From assembly GCA_025360395.1 (NCBI GenBank), contig JANYCH010000236.1:1-6334 (forward strand): a stretch of 6,334 nt of DNA, in the 5' to 3' direction. Made by a program: the position numbers and the translations under genes. Each line of letters opens with the position of its first letter. Within the stretch, counting starts at the first letter, position 1. Below are positions 1 to 6,029 of the stretch, in pieces. Under the pieces are notes generated by a model. It saw nothing but the letters and a program-made list of their open reading frames with translations, did no database searches and had not been told where the DNA came from. The stretch comes from Cytophagales bacterium. GTDB lineage: Bacteria; Bacteroidota; Bacteroidia; Cytophagales; UBA9547.

Positions 1-945
1 CAAAAACCCTAATGCCTGCGAAATTGATTTTAATTTTTCTTGCTGAGCACCGTTAGAATTAAAGTATTTATAATTATATAAGCCAGTCAAGACAAGGCTA
101 GCAGCAACTCTTTCAAGTTCGTCCCGAATAATTTTGGCATTTGCCAGCGTTGATTCAGTGTTTTTTTCATTTATAGCAGCCTGACCGTTCACAAAACCAT
201 TTAATAATTTTGATATACTGCCACCTAATTTTTTGTCATTGAACTTCAGGTATTTTCCCCATAAAGGCACATCATAACCATAATCCTTATTGCCGTAATC
301 TAATGGGATATAAAGCTGGGCAAAAGCATAATCCCAGTTTTTAAGGTTAGCACTTACATCAGAAGATGTAATTTTACTATCTGTCAGGTTTGTTTCAATC
401 TGATATAGCAATACTGAACCAGCTAAAGATTTCTCTATCAACTCGTCTAGTGCAAATCCTTTGGCATCGAAATGCCTGTTGTATAGATTCTGTGCATCTT
501 TAAGATTTCCAGCAACTCCATTTGAAGCTATATCAATTGGTGTTTTCTGACTTGCAGCTGCCCATCTCTTGAAATAACTTTTTACAGTATCGGCATATGC
601 TGGTTTAATAGCCTCTGAGATTTTGATCGGAGAAGTATTAAGCTTAGGGTATGGAAAAGGGCTTCCGGTATTGTTATACATGTTCAATAATGTTTGTTCA
701 GAAACATTATTTTCTTTAGCACTTTGCGCATAGTCAACCAAACTTTTGATCATGGCCACACGAAGGGAGTCATTGGTCATGTTGGCTTTGTTCCCCTTGT
801 AAACCGGAATTGGCTTAGGCGGGTCCTTTGGTACAGGTGTAACTACTTCTGGTTCAGGATCCTTTTCTTTCTTTTTACAGGAACCAATAAGGAGGCAAGA
901 GGCAAGGATCAAATAAGCAAATTGAGTAAATTTTCGGTTTTGCAT
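1..945 (-). CDS. DUF4856-like domain lipoprotein, C-terminus beyond window edge
   Basis: The minus-strand reading frame is open from ATG at 945 to base 1 (315 codons, no stop), so the C-terminus lies outside the window. Residues 1-22 form a lipoprotein signal: short basic start, hydrophobic stretch, then L-I-G-S-C with Cys23 as the likely lipidated residue. Cys17 (L-A-S-C) is a second candidate. Cys23 is followed by KKKEK and a Pro-rich linker to about residue 50. The charged residues after Cys resemble Bacteroidota surface-export signals, so an outer-membrane location is likely. The body resembles the DUF4856 family as I remember it: an N-M-Y-N-N..PFPYPKLN segment (about 89-102), a W..A.S....AsNG.AG segment (about 129-147), a G-F-A..ELIEKSLAGSVLLYQI segment (about 163-182), PLWGKY (about 227-232) and NGQAAIN (about 253-259). 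The molecular function of this family is not known to me. Family members can sit near imelysin-type iron-uptake genes, but any such gene would be left of this window. No Shine-Dalgarno sequence is visible. Confidence 0.82.
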   Translation of the reverse strand, partial: MQNRKFTQFAYLILASCLLIGSCKKKEKDPEPEVVTPVPKDPPKPIPVYKGNKANMTNDSLRVAMIKSLVDYAQSAKENNVSEQTLLNMYNNTGSPFPYPKLNTSPIKISEAIKPAYADTVKSYFKRWAAASQKTPIDIASNGVAGNLKDAQNLYNRHFDAKGFALDELIEKSLAGSVLLYQIETNLTDSKITSSDVSANLKNWDYAFAQLYIPLDYGNKDYGYDVPLWGKYLKFNDKKLGGSISKLLNGFVNGQAAINEKNTESTLANAKIIRDELERVAASLVLTGLYNYKYFNSNGAQQEKLKSISQALGFL

Positions 946-1041
946 GTTTATTTTGTTAGAGCTGAATAAAAATTTAACTATAAGGTTTTCTAAAAAAAAT
1001 AAGCCATGAAAATAAATTAAACCCTATTAATTAATTTTCAA

Positions 1042-2055
1042 TTACACTAATTCTTCCACAACCCGTGGCTTGTATTTTTTGGCTACTTCGGCGATGGCCC
1101 GGATATGGTCAGGAGTTGTACCGCAGCATCCTCCTACAATATTCGTTAATCCTTCTTTAAGAAATACCTCCATTTGAGCTGCCATTTCGTTAGGAGTCTG
1201 ATCATAATGTCCAAATTCATTAGGTAATCCTGCATTCGGATAAGCACTCACAAAAAACTCAGATTTATCGGCCAGAACCTGCAAATAAGGTCTTAAAGCT
1301 GAAGCGCCCAAAGCACAATTCAAGCCAACACTAAGTAAGGGGATATGTGAAATAGAAATGAGGAATGCCTCTGTTGTTTGACCTGAAAGTGTGCGTCCAG
1401 ATTGGTCCGTGATTGTTCCAGAAACCATTACGGGAATCCTATAACCTATTTCCTCAAAATACTCTTCTGCTGCAAACATTGCAGCCTTTGCATTTAATGT
1501 ATCAATAATGGTTTCAAATAGAAGCACATCAACTCCTCCTGAAATCAAACCTTTAATTTGTTGTTTGAAAGCTATTACCAGTTCATCGAAAGTAATGGCC
1601 CTATACCCAGGATCATTCACGTCTGGAGATAGAGATGCTGTTTTGTTTGTTGGGCCCAACGCACCTGCAACATAGCGTGGTTTGTGAGGTTCTTTTGCAG
1701 TATATTCATCTGCAACTTCTTTCGCTATTTTAGCAGACAAATAATTGATATCATCCACCAGGTGTTCAATATAATAATCTGCCTGAGCAATAGTAGTCCC
1801 GCTGAAAGTATTGGTTTCGATGATATCTGCCCCCGCTTCAAAATATTGTTTATGTATTTCCCGAAGGATTTCAGGTCTTGTTAAGGCTAAAAGGTCATTA
1901 TTGCCCTGTAAAGGATGTGGATGGTCCTTCAAAGCTTCATTGCGGAAATCCTTTTCTTCCAGCTTATAACGTTGGATCATTGTGCCCATTGCACCATCAA
2001 GCACTAGGATTCTTTCTTTTAAAAGATCAGTAATCAATGGTTTTGTAGTGTTCAT
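1042..2055 (-). CDS. metH: Methionine synthase, homocysteine S-methyltransferase (zinc) module
   Basis: This protein binds homocysteine through a catalytic zinc and activates its thiol for methylation in the last step of methionine synthesis. It closely resembles the first TIM-barrel of cobalamin-dependent MetH. Visible motifs (numbered from ATG at 2055) are LDGAMGTMIQ at 19-28, IETNTFSGTTIAQADYY at 79-95, GALGPTNKTASLSPDVNDP at 131-149, SGTITDQSGRTLSGQTTEA at 212-230, and the zinc ligands Cys247 (GLNCALGA) and Cys310/Cys311 (GGCCGTTPDHI). At 337 aa it is only the N-terminal quarter of full-length MetH (about 1,200 aa). The folate, cobalamin and reactivation modules are absent. Split metH is known in Bacteroidota, but the second half is normally expected next door, whereas the next gene downstream is an unrelated lipoprotein. 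A TTG two codons upstream (2061) would add M-D. I prefer the ATG, although neither start has a clear ribosome-binding site. It is divergent from the exopolyphosphatase gene across 87 bp. Confidence 0.93.
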   Translation of the reverse strand: MNTTKPLITDLLKERILVLDGAMGTMIQRYKLEEKDFRNEALKDHPHPLQGNNDLLALTRPEILREIHKQYFEAGADIIETNTFSGTTIAQADYYIEHLVDDINYLSAKIAKEVADEYTAKEPHKPRYVAGALGPTNKTASLSPDVNDPGYRAITFDELVIAFKQQIKGLISGGVDVLLFETIIDTLNAKAAMFAAEEYFEEIGYRIPVMVSGTITDQSGRTLSGQTTEAFLISISHIPLLSVGLNCALGASALRPYLQVLADKSEFFVSAYPNAGLPNEFGHYDQTPNEMAAQMEVFLKEGLTNIVGGCCGTTPDHIRAIAEVAKKYKPRVVEELV

Positions 2056-2142
2056 ATCCAAATTGTTTTATTAATCAATTTTATTCTAATTCAAACCCAA
2101 ATAACGCTCGATTATGACTATTTTCCAATCTTAATTAAAACC
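2056..2142. promoter_or_regulatory. Divergent intergenic spacer holding two promoters (inferred)
   Basis: These 87 bases separate two divergently oriented starts (metH at 2055 leftward, exopolyphosphatase at 2143 rightward), so promoters for both should lie here or just inside the neighbouring genes. The sequence is AT-rich. On the minus strand, weak resemblance to the Bacteroidota -7 element (TAnnTTTG) occurs as GTTATTTG and TGGGTTTG, with a TTG about 20 bases before the first. The match is too poor to call with confidence. No TTTG-type element was found on the plus strand. No riboswitch fold or clear operator palindrome was recognised. Confidence 0.3.
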
Positions 2143-3012
2143 ATGCAAACATTGGCTGCTGTAGATATGGGATCAAATGCTATTCGGGTCCACATTGCTA
2201 ATTTATTAACCACAGAAAACAAAAATGAGTTCAAGACCCTTGAATACATCAGGATACCACTAAGACTTGGAGAGGATGTTTTTAGCAAGGGTGAAATAGG
2301 GATTGAAAAAATAGATAAACTTGAAAAACTGGCTCAATCCTTAGTTTATTTATTTGAGATTTTCAATGTAAACAAGTATTTATGTTGCGCTACCTCTGCC
2401 ATGAGGGATGCTACCAATGGAGAAAAAGTTACAAAAAGTATATTATCAAAAACCACTTTTAATATTCAAATTATTGATGGAGCACATGAAGCAGAAATGA
2501 CATATTTTGGATTACAAAAATATCTGGGGGATGGTATCTGGGTCCACGTTGATGTGGGAGGAGGAAGTACAGAATTAAACATTTTCAAACAAAAGGCAAA
2601 GACAGCTTCAAAATCTTTCAGGATCGGAGCAGTACGTATGCTAATGAAAGAAAACATAAGCTCAGAATGGCAAAATATGATAAGCTGGCTGAAGAAGGAA
2701 TTAAAAGGTGAAGGAAACATAATAACAATTGGAACAGGAGGAAATATTGGCAAAATCCATCAAATGACAGGAGCAAATGAACATGATCCAATCTCCATAA
2801 ATCAAATAACAGATATTACAGCTAATCTGTCAAAATACTCAACAGAAGAAAGGATACATATATTAAAACTTAATCCTGACCGTGCCGATGTAATTTTACC
2901 CTCTTCAGAAATTTACCTGGCAGTGATGGATGCAATAGGTTCCAATAAAATGTATGCACCTAAAATAGGCCTAACTGATGGAATGCTTACCTTTTTGATA
3001 GACAGGAAATAA
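2143..3012 (+). CDS. ppx: Ppx/GppA-family exopolyphosphatase, compact form
   Basis: This is a predicted cytoplasmic phosphohydrolase of the Ppx/GppA family (ASKHA fold), removing terminal phosphate from polyphosphate or possibly from pppGpp. The family nucleotide/phosphate motifs are all present: AAVDMGSNAIRVHIA at 5-19 (Asp8), CCATSAMRDATNG at 81-93, IIDGAHEAEMTYFGL at 110-124 (Glu116 in the catalytic-Glu position of G-x-x-E-A), VDVGGGSTEL at 136-145 (Asp137, Glu144) and ITIGTGGNIGKIHQM at 194-208. A late LKLNPDRADVILPS segment (241-254) and a GLTDGML end (276-282) are also typical. Its 289 residues cover the catalytic two-domain core only. The C-terminal HD-type extension of long E. coli PPX/GppA is missing, as in other short members. 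Substrate preference cannot be read from sequence. The ATG at 2143 fits the family N-terminus exactly, with the core motif beginning at residue 5. No Shine-Dalgarno sequence is visible. It converges on the cellulase gene, with a terminator hairpin directly after its stop. Confidence 0.92.
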   Translation: MQTLAAVDMGSNAIRVHIANLLTTENKNEFKTLEYIRIPLRLGEDVFSKGEIGIEKIDKLEKLAQSLVYLFEIFNVNKYLCCATSAMRDATNGEKVTKSILSKTTFNIQIIDGAHEAEMTYFGLQKYLGDGIWVHVDVGGGSTELNIFKQKAKTASKSFRIGAVRMLMKENISSEWQNMISWLKKELKGEGNIITIGTGGNIGKIHQMTGANEHDPISINQITDITANLSKYSTEERIHILKLNPDRADVILPSSEIYLAVMDAIGSNKMYAPKIGLTDGMLTFLIDRK

Positions 3013-3036
3013 AAAAGGCCCGGATAAATCCAGGCC
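3011..3036 (-). terminator. Rho-independent terminator for the minus-strand cellulase gene, possibly bidirectional
   Basis: The arms GGCCCGGA (3017-3024) and TCCAGGCC (3029-3036) pair with one C-A mismatch around a TAAA loop (3025-3028). Read on the minus strand, the stem is followed directly by six T residues (3016-3011), the classic intrinsic terminator form, and it lies downstream of the cellulase stop. On the plus strand it immediately follows the exopolyphosphatase stop codon, whose last two bases start the A-run. The downstream plus-strand tract CTCTTAATTG is a weak U-tract, so plus-strand termination is possible but less certain. Confidence 0.78.
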
Positions 3037-3057
3037 CTCTTAATTGTTTAGCGGAGT

Positions 3058-3101
3058 TTATTCTTTTACAATGTTGATATTTTTTATCCGTTTACCATTT
3101 C
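3058..3101 (-). other. Out-of-frame remnant of the cellulase T9SS sorting-domain tail
   Basis: The cellulase frame stops at 3084-3086 after ...V-Y-E-M-V-N-G. In another frame of the same strand, the bases from 3099 down to 3058 read N-G-K-R-I-K-N-I-N-I-V-K-E followed by TAA (3058-3060). That is the Gly-then-basic/hydrophobic tail expected at the end of a type A T9SS C-terminal domain. The two frames would join smoothly as ...V-Y-E-N-G-K-R... if the AAA run at 3098-3100 had one more A. The restored stop also sits better relative to the terminator hairpin (22 bases from the stem). I read this as a one-base deletion or a homopolymer sequencing error. Confidence 0.75.
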
Positions 3102-6029
3102 GTAAACAATTACATGATAAATACCTGTAACATATTCAGTTCCGAAAACCTGGCTATCTGTTGATTTTATATCTTTTACAATTCTTCCAAGTTCATCGTA
3201 AACCCTTGCTGAAATTCCGGGTTTGGCTTTTAAGGTAAATCCTTGGGAAGAAGGATTTGGAAAAACGGTTATGTCTTGCTCTGTTATAAATTCTTCTTCG
3301 TAACCAGTCGTAATATTGCAAGGACGGGTTTGATCAATTACTGCAAATACAGGAATTCGGTCACAAGTAGAGCCAGCTTGAATTTTTATGTCAAATATTC
3401 CTGGGAAAGAGCTTGCAGCATCGTCCCGGGTATCATCAGTAATATCCATAACGCCTGCTGCATCAAACGCAGTAAAATTCGCCCCGCTACCAAACCAAGC
3501 TGCTGTATTACCTGTTGTGGTTGGTACTAATTCGTAGGAACCAGCAGCAGGCACATTTATCGCAGTTGAAAAATTCATTGTATAAAATGTATTAAATGGC
3601 ACTCCAGATTGAGTTCCTGCACAAGGAACCGCATCAGAAGTATAAGTCGCTAATATGTTTCCATTCTGTTTAAGCTGAACCTGAAAAGAAACCTTGTCTG
3701 TAGAACTACAACTGTAGATATATGGAAGTATTTTCATTTGGGTTATATTGAACGCTTTAGCAGCCACAAACCTTAGTCCGATGGCGCCTCCGTTTTGAGG
3801 ACCGGCTAATTGATTATTAATACTGGAAGGGCCGGCAGTTACAGCTATTGAACTAGCGTCTTTTACGTAATATGTTTTTGAAGCAGTAATATTGGGGCTG
3901 TAATTTGCACCTGTCGAAAGCAAAGTGCCTCCGGTACTTACATCATACCACTCAAATGGACCGCCTTGTCCGTAAATTCCCAGATTCGAAGTACCCGCCT
4001 TGCAAAGGGTATCATTTCTAACAGCAGGTAATTTCGATGTTATGTTAACCTCTCCATATTGAGCCTCACAACCTGTAGCACTTGTGGTTGCCCTGTATGT
4101 TCCGGCAGTATAAACAGTATAAGTAACAGAAGTTGCATTTTTGATTACAGACCCATTTTTCGACCATTGATAACTAATACCGTTACCTGTTGCGGTTGCG
4201 TTTAAAGTTATAAATGCTGGACTGCATAATTCCTGGGCAGCACCTAAAGTTACATCAGGAAGCACACCCAAAATATCAACACTTGAAGATGTGGACCATT
4301 TACCGGCTGAATCCAGTTTGCAGGTATATTTTCCAGCTTGAGATACACCATATGTTTTCGCCGTAGTAGATGCGGATTGTACAACCACCCCATCCTTCAG
4401 CCAGGTATATGTTTTTTTGCCATCTACAGGGATTTTAGAATCCAATATTATTTGCGACAAGCCACAAATAGATTGACTTGGACCTAAATTAGGTGTTGGG
4501 TTACCAAATTTACCTGTATCAACAGGAGCCAATCTAAAATTGATAAAGGCCAGGACACCAACCAGACAAGCATTGTAATCCAATCCTCCTTCTGTATGCT
4601 GATAGTTCACAAGATCGTCACTGTATGTACCCGGTGTCCTGGTTCCCCCAACCATCAATCCGAACTGTTGGTTTTTAATGGGGATAGTCAAGGTTCTCTT
4701 TACAGCATCGCCAGGATTATCGTCTCTTAAATAAATATTTCTATGGTGAGGGAATTTAACAGGTTTCGTACCAAAGCCTACTATAAAAGATTGATTATTT
4801 GCATTCTTCCCTAAAATATAATCAATGTTGTCATAAATAAATTTGTGGGGTGTAGCGGCAGTACCATAAAGTTTTTGCCATAACGCTACAATCAAGGCAG
4901 AATTGGCATTGTAGCGAAGAGGCCCCCAACCCGTATTTCCACCTGCAAACTGGCCGTCAGATTGTACATTTCCCAAATAGAATTTTTTTACAATTGCGTC
5001 TAATGTTGACTGGGCATTGGTTTTACCCAAAAGTGCAAGGTTGTAAATGGCGATATCACCATTGTTAGTATAATCGAATCCGTAATTTTTTCCATAAATG
5101 TCCCCACCCTGACCGGGAGCACTTGCTATAGAAAAGGCAAGTGCCTCATTTTTATACGCAACATTTCCCGTTGCCCAAAAAAGTTCTGAGCACATATCTG
5201 CATAATCGTCCTTCCAATTGTCATTCGCAGTATAAAATCCTCCATCTCCTGTTCCAGCTACTCCCGGATGTGCTTTTGCATAATCATAGGCATATTTGGC
5301 ATGGGTCAAACATATATCTGCATAGGCAGGGTCATATCTTCTGAAGATTTTGGACATCAGAGCAAGGGTGGCTCCGCAAAAAGATGCCATAGAAGCATCA
5401 GCAGGATTTTTATATACAGTCCTGATATCTCCGCCAGAAGCTTTGGCTACTGTCTGCATTTTAACAGCAGTGATCCAAAAGGTATGGTCAGGATCCCCTT
5501 GACCAACCTGATAATAAAAAGTAGATGAATTTCTAGTACATTTTATAAAGTAGTCAGTAGCATGTTTTACTTCATCTACAATATCAGGGATTCCATTTGG
5601 ATCATGTTTTGCACCTTCCCATGACCAATCGTTGCCAGCTTTATAACATTTATAATCATAAGAATAATAATCATCGTAACCGGTGGGAAATTCATAATAA
5701 GCCTTTAAAAGCATGTATGCGGAATAGAATTCAGTTTGTCCGAACTTAACATGGTTGCCACAGTCGTGCCAGCCCCCAGAAAGGTCATAACCATCTGTAT
5801 CCTGGTCATTAATAAAGGCCATTCCGGTTAAAGAAGAATTAAGACCAGAAGGTAAGTGATTGTAAAGTAACCAGTTATTTGCTCCCGATCTTTGCCCCCC
5901 ATACATCCTTGTAGTCAGCCAAAGTGCTTTTTTATATTCAGCTGATGAAAAAATTTGGGAAAAAGAAAGTGATGGCAGCAAAATAGTAGCTATAAGACCA
6001 GTTATAATTTTAGTTAAAGCCGCTTTCAT
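3084..6029 (-). CDS. Secreted multidomain GH9 endoglucanase with Ig-like modules and truncated T9SS CTD
   Basis: This is a family 9 (inverting, (alpha/alpha)6-barrel) cellulase, expected to cut beta-1,4-glucan outside the cell. Layout, numbered from ATG at 6029: signal peptide 1 to about 24 (MKAALTKII, hydrophobic core, SFS/Q); GH9 catalytic domain about 26-502; two Ig-like modules about 518-590 and 592-664, with W-K-[DN]-G and A-G-[KT]-Y cores; an Ig_7/CHU_C-associated-like module about 670-726 (F-E-W-Y-D..GG.LLSTG..Y); an unassigned beta-rich module about 728-895; and a type A T9SS sorting domain about 915-981 (VFPNPSSQGF at 922-931, VYDELGRIV, TGIYHVIVYE). GH9 signatures are present: SFIVGFGTKPVKFPHHR at 414-430, and Y-S-D....Y...E with Glu480 as the predicted catalytic acid. 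Two oddities: the GGW-x-D-A-G-D motif reads GGWHDCGN (Asp89, Asn92), replacing the usual catalytic base, and the C-terminus is cut short by an apparent frameshift at 3098-3100. A GTG at 6059 would extend the frame by 10 codons. The ATG gives a clean signal peptide, so I chose it. Confidence 0.93.
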   Translation of the reverse strand: MKAALTKIITGLIATILLPSLSFSQIFSSAEYKKALWLTTRMYGGQRSGANNWLLYNHLPSGLNSSLTGMAFINDQDTDGYDLSGGWHDCGNHVKFGQTEFYSAYMLLKAYYEFPTGYDDYYSYDYKCYKAGNDWSWEGAKHDPNGIPDIVDEVKHATDYFIKCTRNSSTFYYQVGQGDPDHTFWITAVKMQTVAKASGGDIRTVYKNPADASMASFCGATLALMSKIFRRYDPAYADICLTHAKYAYDYAKAHPGVAGTGDGGFYTANDNWKDDYADMCSELFWATGNVAYKNEALAFSIASAPGQGGDIYGKNYGFDYTNNGDIAIYNLALLGKTNAQSTLDAIVKKFYLGNVQSDGQFAGGNTGWGPLRYNANSALIVALWQKLYGTAATPHKFIYDNIDYILGKNANNQSFIVGFGTKPVKFPHHRNIYLRDDNPGDAVKRTLTIPIKNQQFGLMVGGTRTPGTYSDDLVNYQHTEGGLDYNACLVGVLAFINFRLAPVDTGKFGNPTPNLGPSQSICGLSQIILDSKIPVDGKKTYTWLKDGVVVQSASTTAKTYGVSQAGKYTCKLDSAGKWSTSSSVDILGVLPDVTLGAAQELCSPAFITLNATATGNGISYQWSKNGSVIKNATSVTYTVYTAGTYRATTSATGCEAQYGEVNITSKLPAVRNDTLCKAGTSNLGIYGQGGPFEWYDVSTGGTLLSTGANYSPNITASKTYYVKDASSIAVTAGPSSINNQLAGPQNGGAIGLRFVAAKAFNITQMKILPYIYSCSSTDKVSFQVQLKQNGNILATYTSDAVPCAGTQSGVPFNTFYTMNFSTAINVPAAGSYELVPTTTGNTAAWFGSGANFTAFDAAGVMDITDDTRDDAASSFPGIFDIKIQAGSTCDRIPVFAVIDQTRPCNITTGYEEEFITEQDITVFPNPSSQGFTLKAKPGISARVYDELGRIVKDIKSTDSQVFGTEYVTGIYHVIVYEMVNG

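Noticed and set aside
694..969. Plus-strand 91-codon open frame
   Set aside because: It lies antisense over the signal and N-terminal region of the DUF4856-like lipoprotein, whose own frame has a clear signal peptide and family motifs. The antisense protein has no recognisable features.
2056..2061. TTG start for metH two codons upstream of the ATG
   Set aside because: It adds only two residues, uses a rarer start codon and has no better ribosome-binding site than the ATG at 2055.
2056..2142. Possible SAM or cobalamin riboswitch in front of metH
   Set aside because: The spacer is only 87 bases, and I could not find a conserved B12-box or a stable multi-stem fold. A cobalamin riboswitch would not fit.
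2466..2753. Minus-strand 95-codon open frame
   Set aside because: It is antisense to the catalytic motifs of the exopolyphosphatase, with low-complexity Ser/Pro/Phe content typical of a shadow frame.
3243..3530. Plus-strand 95-codon open frame opposite the cellulase C-terminal region
   Set aside because: It is antisense to the well-supported cellulase and has no motif or plausible ribosome-binding site. The antisense frames at 1684-1884, 5141-5344 and 5268-5528 were rejected for the same reason.
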